From Oscillospiraceae bacterium (lineage in GTDB: Bacteria > Bacillota > Clostridia > Oscillospirales > Oscillospiraceae), in the NCBI GenBank assembly GCA_902783035.1, contig CACZPK010000046.1, positions 1-35,654 of the forward strand: 35,654 bases of DNA, given 5' to 3'. The position numbers were made by a program, and so were the translations under genes. Below the pieces are notes generated by a model. That model saw nothing but the letters and a program-made list of their open reading frames with translations, was not told the DNA's origin and searched no databases. Below, one piece after another: positions 1-9,009 of this stretch (positions are counted from its first letter, which is position 1; each line of letters starts with the position of its first letter).

Positions 1-253
1 CCCGGCACAGGGTGAGGAAGGCGTTGCGGCGCTGACCGAAAAGTTCAAGACCCTGGTCGAGCAGAACGCGAGCGAGGTCGTGGTGGAAGAGTGGGGCAAG
101 CGCAAGCTGGCCTACGCGATCAACTACATCACGGAGGGCCATTACGTCCTGATCTCGTTCACGAGCGCGCCCGAGTTCCCCAAGGAACTGGATCGTATCC
201 TCGGCATTACCGACGGTATCATCCGCTCCATGATCGTCTGCAAGGACGAATAA
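1..253 (+). CDS. rpsF: 30S ribosomal protein S6, 3' part only
   Basis: This is the C-terminal part (about 83 residues) of ribosomal protein S6, which binds 16S rRNA with S18 on the platform of the small subunit. The gene is cut by the left edge of the window; the reading frame starts at base 2 and ends in TAA at 251-253. Recognisable S6 segments are WGKRKLAYAINYITEGHYVL and the following strand with a DRILGITDGIIRSMIV ending. It is 13 bp upstream of ssb and followed by rpsR, which is the standard bacterial rpsF-ssb-rpsR operon, so identification is firm despite the missing start. Confidence 0.95.
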   Translation, partial: PAQGEEGVAALTEKFKTLVEQNASEVVVEEWGKRKLAYAINYITEGHYVLISFTSAPEFPKELDRILGITDGIIRSMIVCKDE

Positions 254-266
254 GGGAGGCCGCGCA

Positions 267-725
267 ATGCTCAACCGTATCGTTATCATGGGCCGGCTGG
301 TTCGGGACCCCGAACTGCGCCGCACCCAGAGCGGCACGCCCGTCACGTCTGTCCGCATCGCGGTCGACCGCGATTTTAAGGGGCAGGACGGGAACAAACA
401 GGCCGATTTCTTTGACGTGGTCGCCTGGCGCAACACTGCTGAATTTGTCAGCAAGTACTTCACGAAGGGCCGCATGGCCATCGTGGAGGGACGGCTGCAG
501 AGCCGTGAGTGGCAGGATAAGGATGGCAACAAACGCACGTCGATCGAAATCGTAGCGGACAACTTCTATTTCGGCGATTCCCGCCGTGACGGGCAGGGCG
601 ACGGTTACGGCGCCCCCTCTTACGGCAGCGCGCCGGGCTACGGCGGCTCCCCCGCCGAGAGCTACACGGCTCCCGCGGGCGGCGGCTTTGCTGAGATCGA
701 GGAGGACGGCGAGCTGCCGTTCTGA
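267..725 (+). CDS. ssb: Single-stranded DNA-binding protein
   Basis: SSB coats single-stranded DNA in replication, repair and recombination. The 152-residue protein has the expected layout: an N-terminal OB fold beginning MLNRIVIMGRLVRDPELRRT, covering about residues 1-105, then a flexible Gly/Tyr/Pro/Ser-rich linker (about 110-140), and an acidic tip ending EEDGELPF that matches the protein-docking tail of the family. Length is normal. The start follows a GGGAGG ribosome binding site at 254-259. It sits between rpsF and rpsR, so it is probably co-transcribed with the ribosomal genes from a promoter outside the window. The linker is unremarkable. Confidence 0.97.
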   Translation: MLNRIVIMGRLVRDPELRRTQSGTPVTSVRIAVDRDFKGQDGNKQADFFDVVAWRNTAEFVSKYFTKGRMAIVEGRLQSREWQDKDGNKRTSIEIVADNFYFGDSRRDGQGDGYGAPSYGSAPGYGGSPAESYTAPAGGGFAEIEEDGELPF

Positions 726-748
726 GACGCAAACGGCGCTTCGGCGTC

Positions 749-767
749 GGCTCCCCGTCCGGGAGCC
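749..767 (+). other. Hairpin between ssb and rpsR
   Basis: A perfect 7-bp stem (GGCTCCC / GGGAGCC) with a 5-base loop lies in the 72-bp gap between ssb and rpsR. There is no T-run after it, so a full terminator is unlikely. It could lower or stabilise the downstream message. It is not the known S6:S18 leader motif, which normally lies before rpsF. Confidence 0.4.
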
Positions 768-797
768 AGAAATGATTGATAAAGGAGGAAACTTCCT

Positions 798-1055
798 ATG
801 GCTATGGAACGCGAAAACAGAGCCCCCCGCGCCGGCGGCCCCAACCGCAAGCGCAGGAAGGTCTGCCAGTTCTGCGTGGAAAAGTGCGAGCAGATCGACT
901 ACAAGGATGCCGCCAAGCTCAAGCGCTACATTTCTGAGCGCTCGAAGATCCTGCCCCGCAGGACCACCGGCACCTGTGCGATGCATCAGCGTCAGCTGAC
1001 GACCGCTATCAAGCGCGCCCGTCAGATCGCGCTGCTCCCCTTCGTCACGGAGTAA
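798..1055 (+). CDS. rpsR: 30S ribosomal protein S18
   Basis: S18 pairs with S6 on the small-subunit platform. The 85-residue protein has the diagnostic core KCEQIDYKD and then [20 protein letters not shown], with a normal C-terminal helix. It carries CQFC plus a further Cys four residues on, so it looks like the cysteine-containing, probably zinc-binding version of S18 rather than the Cys-free version. The start follows a strong AAAGGAGG site at 781-788. It is the last gene of the rpsF-ssb-rpsR operon and is closed by the terminator just downstream. The N-terminal segment before the core is basic, as expected. Confidence 0.97.
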   Translation: MAMERENRAPRAGGPNRKRRKVCQFCVEKCEQIDYKDAAKLKRYISERSKILPRRTTGTCAMHQRQLTTAIKRARQIALLPFVTE

Positions 1056-1065
1056 TGGATTGCAG

Positions 1066-1100
1066 AAAAGCCCCCGCCGTTCGGCGGGGGCTTTATTTTT
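1066..1100. terminator. Bidirectional rho-independent terminator
   Basis: A 10-bp GC-rich inverted repeat (GCCCCCGCCG at 1070-1079 and its complement at 1082-1091) is flanked by AAAA on the left and TTTATTTTT on the right. It ends the rightward rpsF-ssb-rpsR transcript and is also positioned to end the leftward antiporter transcript, whose stop codon is at 1126-1128. Confidence 0.9.
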
Positions 1101-1125
1101 CACTTGCAGGCCGCCCTGCGGCGGA

Positions 1126-2091
1126 TCACATCGTAAACTGCACCGTGCAAAACGCAGCGTATATGCCAAGCAGGGTTATGCCCTGCCAACGTGCGAGTTT
1201 TCCGCGTGCAAGCGCGGGAATGGTCAGCAGCAGCATCACCGCGAACATCACGGGAATGTCCATGACCAGCGAAGCGTTTTTCCCCGCGATCATCGACTCC
1301 TGCGGAATGGAAAACGGTGAAAGTGCCACCGAAGCGCCCGACACCAGCACCAGATTGAACAGGTTCGCGCCGATCACATTGCCGAGCGACAGCGCGCTGT
1401 GTCCCTTGGCCAGCGATGTGATCGCCGTCACCAACTCCGGCAGCGAAGTACCCAGCGCCACAAAGGTCAGCGCGATGACACTCTCGGGCACGCCCAGCGC
1501 CTTGGCGATCAGCGAGCCGTTGTCCACCAGCAGATGCGCGCCGAGTGCAATAAGCGCCGCACCGACAACAAGCAGCGCCAGTTCCTTCCAAAGCGGCAGC
1601 TCCCGGCTCGCCTCATCAGGCTCCTGCGCTTCGGCGGGTGCGCCGCGCATCTGGCGCACCGTCACGAACATATAGATCACAAAGACCGCCAGCAGCGCAA
1701 ACCCGACGATGCGGCTGAAATAGCCCGCCGTGTAGGCAACGCCCGCATACAGCGCCGCCGCCGCGAAGAAAAACGCGACCGGCGTCCTCAGTGCCGCCTT
1801 GTCCACGCCGCAGGGCCGCAGCGCCGGCGTCAGTGCCGCGATCAGCGCCGTATTGCAGATCACCGAACCGATCGCATTGCCGTAAGCGATCTCGCCGTGC
1901 CCGCTCAGTGCCGAGGTGGTGGAAACCATCACTTCGGGCAGTGTGGTGCCGATGGATACAACGGTTGCACCGATGAGCAGTTCCGGCAGGTGAAAACGCC
2001 GCGCAATGCCCGTCGCACCGTCCACAAACCAGTCGCCGCCTTTGATGAGGCACACCAGGCCGACGCTGAACAACAAAACAGGGATCAGCAT
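1126..2091 (-). CDS. Calcium/sodium antiporter, YrbG-type (CaCA family)
   Basis: This is an integral membrane cation exchanger of the Ca2+:cation antiporter family, likely moving Ca2+ out against Na+ or H+. Two inverted-topology repeats are clear: ATVVSIGTTLPEVMVS in the N-terminal half and LTFVALGTSLPELVTA in the C-terminal half. Both carry the GT(S/T)LPE ion-binding signature, each followed by a GN-IG helix. About ten hydrophobic segments are present. I place the start at the ATG at 2091 (321 residues) because it follows AGGAGA with good spacing and begins directly with the first membrane helix. A longer reading from 2154 would add 21 polar residues and lie inside the promoter. The true transported ion is not shown by sequence. 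Confidence 0.9.
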   Translation of the reverse strand: MLIPVLLFSVGLVCLIKGGDWFVDGATGIARRFHLPELLIGATVVSIGTTLPEVMVSTTSALSGHGEIAYGNAIGSVICNTALIAALTPALRPCGVDKAALRTPVAFFFAAAALYAGVAYTAGYFSRIVGFALLAVFVIYMFVTVRQMRGAPAEAQEPDEASRELPLWKELALLVVGAALIALGAHLLVDNGSLIAKALGVPESVIALTFVALGTSLPELVTAITSLAKGHSALSLGNVIGANLFNLVLVSGASVALSPFSIPQESMIAGKNASLVMDIPVMFAVMLLLTIPALARGKLARWQGITLLGIYAAFCTVQFTM

Positions 2092-2127
2092 ATCAATCAA
2101 TCTCCTTGCTTGCACATTGTGCGAATC

Positions 2128-2156
2128 ATTATAATTCCCACTTGCGTTTTGCACAA
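2128..2156 (-). promoter_or_regulatory. Promoter of the antiporter gene
   Basis: Read on the minus strand: TTGTGC (-35, 2151-2156), a 17-base spacer, and a perfect TATAAT (-10, 2128-2133). Transcription would start near 2120, giving a leader of about 30 bases before the ATG at 2091. The -35 matches consensus only at TTG. Confidence 0.65.
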
Positions 2157-2167
2157 GTGGGAATTAT
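2131..2167. repeat. Perfect 14-bp inverted repeat overlapping the antiporter promoter
   Basis: ATAATTCCCACTTG (2131-2144) is repeated in exact inverse at 2154-2167 around a 9-base loop. One arm covers most of the -10 box and part of the spacer, and the other overlaps the -35. There is no T-run on the minus strand after it, so it is a better operator candidate than a terminator for the upstream znu genes. The cognate regulator is not identifiable from sequence. Confidence 0.7.
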
Positions 2168-2204
2168 CATTTTTATGCATTTTTTATATCTGCTTCTGGA
2201 AATG

Positions 2205-2233
2205 TGTGCGCGACTTTTGCGGCGCCGCGCACA
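2205..2233 (-). terminator. Hairpin right after the znuB-like stop
   Basis: An 8-bp perfect stem (TGTGCGCG / CGCGCACA) with a 13-base loop starts immediately after the stop codon at 2234-2236. It is probably the 3' end structure of the metal importer transcript. The downstream minus-strand bases CATTTCC give only a weak U-tract. Confidence 0.5.
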
Positions 2234-3040
2234 TCACTTGCGGCCAACCGCCGCGCAGACGAGGAATGCGGCGAGGTCGCACAGCACCACCGTTGCGCCG
2301 ACGGGCGTGGAAAGCAAGTAGGAAAACACCAGACCGAGGCAGAAACACGCAACAGCCAGCGCACCGGCGCACAGCACCACCGAGCGGAACCTCTTGAATA
2401 CGCGCATGGCGGAAAGCGCCGGAAAGATCACCAGCGACGAAATGAGCATCGCGCCCATCATACGCATACCCAGCACGACGGTCAGCGCCGTGAGCAGGGA
2501 CAGCAGCGTTTTATAGGTCCCCACCTTCACCCCCGTGGCGCGTGAAAAGCTCTCATCGAACGTCACGGCAAAAAGCTGATGGTAAAACGCGACAAACAGC
2601 ACCAGCACCGCCGCGGCAAGCGTTACGCTCAGCGCCACGTCGGAACGTGACATGGCGAGGATGCTGCCGAACATATAGCTGTCCACATCCGTGGTCATGC
2701 CGGTCGTCAGCGAGGTCACGATCACACCGATGGCAAGCGCCGAGGCGGAAAGCACCGCGATCGCGGCGTCCGCGCTGACACGGGCGCTCTCGGCGATACG
2801 CAGCAGGAAAAACGCCGAGAGCATCACGATCGGGATCGAGAACCACAGCGGCGCAAATCCGCACGCCAGCGCCACCGCCAATGCGCCGAAGCTGACATGG
2901 GAAAGCCCGTCTCCGATCATGGAATAGCGCTTCAGGACCAGCGGTACGCCCAGCAGCGCCGCACACAGCGATACCAGCGCGCCCACAACGAACGCCCGCA
3001 CGATGAACGGATAGGCAAACATCGACAGGAGAAGGCTCAT
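2234..3040 (-). CDS. znuB: Zinc/manganese-type ABC transporter permease (ZnuB-like)
   Basis: This is the membrane subunit of a cluster C (ABC-3) metal importer. The 268-residue protein is almost wholly hydrophobic, with about eight membrane helices. It has family segments such as KRYSMIGDGLSHVSFGALA near the N-terminus, a metal-permease TGMTTDVDSYMFGSIL stretch in the middle, and MRMMGAMLISSLVIFPALSA in the C-terminal half. It overlaps the ATPase gene by 4 bp (start at 3040, ATPase stop at 3037), implying translational coupling. Order is solute-binding protein, ATPase, permease. Zn2+ is the most likely substrate but Mn2+ cannot be excluded from sequence. Confidence 0.92.
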   Translation of the reverse strand: MSLLLSMFAYPFIVRAFVVGALVSLCAALLGVPLVLKRYSMIGDGLSHVSFGALAVALACGFAPLWFSIPIVMLSAFFLLRIAESARVSADAAIAVLSASALAIGVIVTSLTTGMTTDVDSYMFGSILAMSRSDVALSVTLAAAVLVLFVAFYHQLFAVTFDESFSRATGVKVGTYKTLLSLLTALTVVLGMRMMGAMLISSLVIFPALSAMRVFKRFRSVVLCAGALAVACFCLGLVFSYLLSTPVGATVVLCDLAAFLVCAAVGRK

Positions 3041-3777
3041 GATCTGGCACCTCCGTTTCTCCGCGCGGCATCGAAACGTTTGCCGCTCTCGTCGCGCAGG
3101 TATTCCTCCACCGTACCGTAGAACCAGCGCTTTTGTCCGATATGCAAAATAGTTTTTGCTTCGCGCAGGGCGGACTCCACATCGTGCGTCACCATCAATA
3201 TGGCAAGGTTTTCCTTGTTGTGCAGATAGCGCAGCGTCTTGTAAAGATCCTGTGATGCGGCAGGATCAAGCCCCGTCACGGGCTCGTCGAGGATCAGCAG
3301 CTCATGAGCCGCGCACAGTGCCCGTGCCAGCAGCACACGCTGCTGCTGGCCGCCGGAAAGCTCGCGGTAGCACTTGTCCTTGAGCTCCAGGATTCCCAGT
3401 TTGCCCATATGCATCAGCGCCGCGGAACGTTCCTTGCCCGAATAGGCAAAACGAAATCCCTTGCGGTTCAGAAACCCCGAGAGTACGACTTCCTCCACCG
3501 TGGCGGGAAAATCGCGCTGGGCGGGCGTCTGCTGCGGCAAATAGCCGAGTTGTCCGGCCTTCTGCGCACTGCGCTCAACATAGCCGGAAAGCGGCGGGGT
3601 CAGCCCCAGCAAACTTTTGAGCAGCGTCGACTTGCCGGAGCCGTTTTCGCCCAGCACCGCAACATAGTCTCCCGTGCGCACCGTGAAATCCAGATGCTCC
3701 AGCAGCGGCTTGTGCTCATAGCCGAGGCTCACGTCATGGCAAGCCAGTAAGATTTTGGGTTCGGCCGCATCCATCAT
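3037..3777 (-). CDS. znuC: Metal ABC transporter ATP-binding protein (ZnuC-like)
   Basis: This is the ATPase subunit that powers the metal importer. The 246-residue protein shows Walker A GENGSGKST (around residues 43-51), the Q-loop within LGYLPQQTP, the ABC signature LSGGQQQRVLLARAL, Walker B LLILDEPVTGLDP, and the switch His in MVTHDVESAL. Length is normal for the family. It overlaps the gene before it (start 3777, binding-protein stop at 3774) and the gene after it by 4 bp each, so the three are one transcription and translation unit. Nothing is unusual apart from a short C-terminal tail rich in Arg. Confidence 0.95.
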   Translation of the reverse strand: MMDAAEPKILLACHDVSLGYEHKPLLEHLDFTVRTGDYVAVLGENGSGKSTLLKSLLGLTPPLSGYVERSAQKAGQLGYLPQQTPAQRDFPATVEEVVLSGFLNRKGFRFAYSGKERSAALMHMGKLGILELKDKCYRELSGGQQQRVLLARALCAAHELLILDEPVTGLDPAASQDLYKTLRYLHNKENLAILMVTHDVESALREAKTILHIGQKRWFYGTVEEYLRDESGKRFDAARRNGGARS

Positions 3778-4724
3778 GCCAGCCCCCTTTCCAATGCCTG
3801 TAAATTGCGCTCCATCAGCGAAAGATACGTCTCGCCCGCGTCAAAATCCGCGCGGGATACGGTTTGCAGCGAATAGAGCCTCTCAATATCCGCACCCGTA
3901 CACTCACTGACCGCCTCAGCGATCTTCCGGCTGTCCAGATCAACGGTATACACCACGCGCACCTCTTCGTCCCTGACCTTGTCGATCAGGAATTTGAGCG
4001 TGGCAAGGCTCGGCTCCGTGTCGGTGGAGCAGCCGTGGAATGCCGCACGATAGCGCAGGTCGTACTCCTTGCAGAAATACAGCAGCGGCATCCGGTCGGC
4101 AAAAACCAACAGGTCGTGCTGCGCGTTCGCACGCAGCGCACGGAACCGCGCGTCCAGCGCACGCAGGCGCGCCGCATAGTCGGCGCCGTTGGCACGATAG
4201 GTCTCCGCGTTTGCAGGATCCGCGGCGCACAGCGTTTCGCACAGCGCCTCGCACAGTGCGGCGGCGTTGACGGGCGACGTCCAGATGTGCTCGTCATACT
4301 CGATCTCGTCGCTGTCTTCCTCTTCTTCCTCCGCGCCCTGCATCCCCTCGACGAACTCTTCGGCGCGCGCGTCCACGCAGTCCATCATGCGCAGCACCGT
4401 GCCTATGTTTTCGCCCACGGCGTCCAGCATGTCCGTGACCCACTCCTCGCTTTCGCCGCCGTTGTATACAAACACGTCCGCACGGGCAATGGTCACCGCG
4501 TCGAGCGGCGTAGGCTCAAAACTGTGCGCCTCACGCCCCGGGGAGAGCAGCATCGTCACATCGGCCCGGTCCCCCACGATCGCCCGTGCAAAATCGTAAT
4601 ACGGAAACAGCGTCGTCACGATCTGCAAACGTCCGGTTTCTTCCTTCGGCGCCGGAGCGGCACAGCCGCTGAGCAGCAGAGCGCAGAGCAGTACCCATGC
4701 CAGCCGCTTTTGGAACCGTCTCAT
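3774..4724 (-). CDS. znuA: Metal ABC transporter substrate-binding lipoprotein (ZnuA-like)
   Basis: This lipoprotein captures metal outside the cell and passes it to the permease. It has a positively charged start, a hydrophobic stretch and a lipobox LLLSGC, with the modified Cys at about residue 21. Expected metal-site segments are present: REAHSFEPTPLD, EHIWTSP after the loop, and an AAFHGCSTDTEPS segment, with a C-terminal ETYLSLMERNLQAL helix. The loop before the second His is strongly acidic (EEEEEDSDEIEYDEH) rather than His-rich as in many zinc-binding relatives. I prefer the ATG at 4724 to the one at 4730 because the GGAGG at 4733-4738 is only three bases from the latter but nine from the former. 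Specificity for Zn2+ over Mn2+ is inferred. Confidence 0.9.
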   Translation of the reverse strand: MRRFQKRLAWVLLCALLLSGCAAPAPKEETGRLQIVTTLFPYYDFARAIVGDRADVTMLLSPGREAHSFEPTPLDAVTIARADVFVYNGGESEEWVTDMLDAVGENIGTVLRMMDCVDARAEEFVEGMQGAEEEEEDSDEIEYDEHIWTSPVNAAALCEALCETLCAADPANAETYRANGADYAARLRALDARFRALRANAQHDLLVFADRMPLLYFCKEYDLRYRAAFHGCSTDTEPSLATLKFLIDKVRDEEVRVVYTVDLDSRKIAEAVSECTGADIERLYSLQTVSRADFDAGETYLSLMERNLQALERGLA

Positions 4725-4740
4725 GCGCATCCACCTCCAA

Positions 4741-4759
4741 TTTGCAAATCATTCTCAAA
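4741..4759 (-). promoter_or_regulatory. Fur/Zur-family-like operator before the metal importer
   Basis: On the minus strand TGAGAATGATTTGCA (4743-4757) matches 11 of 14 defined positions of the Fur-family 7-1-7 consensus TGATAATNATTATCA, with the AATNATT core intact. It lies just downstream of the predicted start of transcription and before the ribosome binding site, a classic repressor position. It fits a generic Fur-type box better than the Bacillus Zur consensus. Confidence 0.55.
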
Positions 4760-4771
4760 TCCAATGTCGAA

Positions 4772-4800
4772 ATCATAGCCGCCGTCCGGCGGTTTGTCAA
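4772..4800 (-). promoter_or_regulatory. Near-consensus promoter of the metal importer operon
   Basis: Minus strand: TTGACA (4795-4800), exactly 17 bases, then TATGAT (4772-4777). Such a strong promoter would need repression, consistent with the adjacent Fur-like box. The spacer itself contains a 6-2-6 GC palindrome at 4779-4792 (CCGCCG / CGGCGG). Confidence 0.8.
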
Positions 4801-4836
4801 GAATTATTTTCCGGTATGGATATGCGCAAAAACAAC

Positions 4837-4865
4837 TTGAACATCCGTTTCATTTATTGTATAAT
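4837..4865 (+). promoter_or_regulatory. Promoter of radC and the repair gene run
   Basis: TTGAAC (4837-4842), 17-base spacer, perfect TATAAT (4860-4865). Predicted transcription start is about 4872, only about two bases from the first in-frame ATG of radC at 4874. It is divergent from the metal importer promoter. Confidence 0.7.
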
Positions 4866-4873
4866 AGTATACC

Positions 4874-5590
4874 ATGATTTTTTTACCCTCTGGTTTCAGG
4901 AGAAAGGGGGCGAGCGCCATAGCCGTCCATGATGGGCACCGTGCCCGTAAAAAGCTGCAATTCCGCACGCACGGACTGGAGGCGTTCGCCGACCATGAGG
5001 TGTTGGAAATGCTGCTGTTTTATGCGATCCCGCGGCAGGATACCAACCCCATCGCCCACCGCCTGATCGATCGTTTCGGCTCGCTGGACGCAGTGCTCTC
5101 CGCCCCGGCGGAGGAGCTGGAAAAGGTCGACGGCGTCGGCGAACATGCGGCCACGCTGTTGTCTCTGCTGCTTCCGGTTGTACGCCGCGCCTTTTTGAGC
5201 GCGGGAGCGCAGGATATCATCCTCGACACCACGGAGCGGCTGGGGCGTTACTTCTGCATGCTGTTTCTCGGTGCACGGGAGGAAGCTTTTTATGAGGTCT
5301 GTCTCGATGCGAAAGGCAAGCTGCTGCGCTGCTGCAAGCTCGCGGACGGCAGTGTGGACGCCGTGAGCCTCAACGTGCGGCGTGTGGTGGAAAATGCGCT
5401 GCGCTGCCATGCCAGCGCCGTGGCGCTCGCCCACAACCATCCAAGCGGCGTGGCGCTCCCCTCCGAAGACGACAACACCTCGACGCTCTTGGCACACGAT
5501 GCGCTGCGTACCGTCGGTATCGCGCTCGTCGACCATATCATTGTCGCGGACAACGATTTTGTATCGCTGCGCGAAAACGGGCTCTTTTAG
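4874..5590 (+). CDS. radC: RadC-family JAB/MPN domain protein
   Basis: RadC proteins combine a helix-hairpin-helix region with a JAMM metalloprotease-like domain; their cellular role is unsettled despite the repair-linked name. The protein (238 residues from this start) has the conserved N-terminal [10 protein letters not shown] and [20 protein letters not shown] segments, a helix-hairpin-helix ([14 protein letters not shown]), and the JAMM metal motif [15 protein letters not shown]. The start is uncertain. The only in-frame ATG (4874) has no ribosome binding site and coincides with the predicted transcription start. AGGAGAAAGGGGG at 4898-4910 instead precedes an in-frame ATA at 4919, close to where family homology begins. 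The next gene uvrB is 11 bp away. Confidence 0.9.
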   Translation: MIFLPSGFRRKGASAIAVHDGHRARKKLQFRTHGLEAFADHEVLEMLLFYAIPRQDTNPIAHRLIDRFGSLDAVLSAPAEELEKVDGVGEHAATLLSLLLPVVRRAFLSAGAQDIILDTTERLGRYFCMLFLGAREEAFYEVCLDAKGKLLRCCKLADGSVDAVSLNVRRVVENALRCHASAVALAHNHPSGVALPSEDDNTSTLLAHDALRTVGIALVDHIIVADNDFVSLRENGLF

Positions 5591-5601
5591 GAGAAACGTT
5601 T

Positions 5602-7565
<1,964 letters not shown>

Positions 7566-7569
<4 letters not shown>

Positions 7570-8465
7570 AAAAATACCTTTCTTATGCCTTTGTCGTTCT
7601 CGGCGCGGTGTGCTGGGGGTTTATCGGCGTATTCAACCGTCTGCTGGGCGAAGCGGGTGTCGGCATGCAAAACCGCGTCTTTGTGCGCAACTTCCCCAGC
7701 TTTGTGCTGCTGACGGTGGTATTTGCGCTCTGCCGGCGCGAAGTGTTTCACGTCAAGGTAAAGCACTTGCCGATCTTTATGGCGAGTGGTCTTTTCAGCA
7801 TCCTTACTCTCTCGTGGGTCTATTTTAACTGCCAGATGGCGTGCTCGCTCGCCGTGGCGGCGATCCTGCTCTATCTCGCGCCGTCGATGGTCGTGTTAAT
7901 GAGCGCCGCGCTCTGGAAAACCCCTATCACCCGGCGCAAGGCCGCGGCGCTGCTGTTGGCTCTGCTCGGCTGCGCGCTGGTGAGCGGATTGGCCGGCGGC
8001 AAGCTGACCGCCTCATGGAGCGGGCTTGCCTACGGCGTTGCGTCGGCATTTTGCTACGCGACCTATACGATCTTTGCGCACTACGGCCTTGCGCGCTATG
8101 ACAGCTACACCATGATTTACTGGACGTTTTTCTTCGCCGGGCTCGGCTCGCTGCTGTTTCTGGACTGGAACGCGTTGGCCCCGGCTCTCGCCACGCCCGC
8201 GGGCATCGGCAGCGCAGCGGGGCTGGTGCTGGTGGCAACGGTGCTGCCGTACCTGTTCTACACCAAGGGGCTGGAGGGCGTTGAAGGCGGCAAGGCGGCA
8301 ATCATTGCCAACATCGAACCGGTGACCGCGGCGCTGCTGGGCGTGGTACTGTTTCAGGAGGTCCTGAGCCTGTGGGTCCTGCTGGGCATTATATGCGTGC
8401 TCGGCGGCGTTATGCTGCTTGCAGGGGACGATAAGAAGGAGGCTGTGCACCATGGCGAAGCATAA
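7566..8465 (+). CDS. EamA/DMT-family transporter
   Basis: A drug/metabolite-superfamily membrane permease of 299 residues with about ten hydrophobic segments arranged as two EamA repeats (roughly 8-140 and 155-290). Features typical of the family are the start [20 protein letters not shown], the mid-protein [12 protein letters not shown], and the last repeat with [19 protein letters not shown]. Substrate cannot be predicted; such proteins export amino acids, nucleotides or other small metabolites. Its ATG overlaps the uvrB stop (ATGA), so it is probably translated by coupling with uvrB. It also overlaps the next gene by 14 bp, making it a passenger inside the repair operon. Confidence 0.9.
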
Positions 8466-8952
8466 AGAGGAAAAAACCAATGTGATGCGGATTCTGGAGC
8501 AGAAGAAAATTCCCTATACGGCGCACACATATGAGGAAACGGAAAGCCCGCTGGGCGACCGTGAATACGGCCTGCACATTGCCGAAACACTGGGGCAGGA
8601 CGTGAACCGCGTCTACAAAACGCTGGTCGCCCGGGGCGCAAGCAAGGCATTTCATGTGTTCTGCATTCCCGTGGCAGACAGTCTTGATCTGAAAAAGGCA
8701 GCAAAGGCGGCCGGTGAGAAGTCGGTCGAACTGATCGCGGTCAAGGAACTGCTGCCGCTGACGGGTTATATCCGCGGCGGTTGTTCGCCCATCGGCATGA
8801 AAAAGCAATTCCCCACGGTTTTCCACAGTGCGGCGGAAAGCTGCGAAACGGTCTTTGTCAGCGCCGGAAAAATCGGCTATCAGGTGGAAATTGCGCCAAA
8901 GGCGCTGCTTGATTTGCTCGATGCAAATACCGCAGACATCATTTCCGAATGA
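8452..8952 (+). CDS. ybaK: YbaK/EbsC-type aminoacyl-tRNA deacylase (Cys-tRNA(Pro)-like)
   Basis: A 166-residue YbaK/ProX-superfamily protein; relatives hydrolyse mischarged tRNAs such as Cys-tRNA(Pro). Family hallmarks are NRVYKTLVARG with the conserved Lys, and IRGGCSPIGMKKQFPTVF with the GGxSP(I/L)G loop near the active site, then a FVSAGKIGYQVEI strand. The chosen ATG (8452) follows AAGGAGG at 8437-8443. An upstream in-frame ATG at 8419 lies deep inside the preceding gene and lacks a ribosome binding site. It overlaps the EamA gene by 14 bp. Exact tRNA specificity is inferred from the family, not from the sequence. Confidence 0.88.
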   Translation: MAKHKEEKTNVMRILEQKKIPYTAHTYEETESPLGDREYGLHIAETLGQDVNRVYKTLVARGASKAFHVFCIPVADSLDLKKAAKAAGEKSVELIAVKELLPLTGYIRGGCSPIGMKKQFPTVFHSAAESCETVFVSAGKIGYQVEIAPKALLDLLDANTADIISE

Positions 8953-9009
8953 CCGCTTTTGGCGCGGCAGCACGGAAATGTTACGGGAGTCTGCAAAAAA
9001 GGAGGCTTT

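Noticed and set aside
726-797. S6:S18 ribosomal leader RNA in the ssb-rpsR gap
   Set aside because: The known motif lies before rpsF, outside this window; the gap only shows a simple hairpin.
219-1169. 316-residue open frame on the minus strand
   Set aside because: Opposite ssb and rpsR and running through their terminator; shadow frame.
2131-2167. Palindrome as a terminator for the metal importer operon
   Set aside because: No U-run follows on the minus strand, and its arm overlaps a perfect TATAAT; a separate hairpin lies directly after the znuB-like stop.
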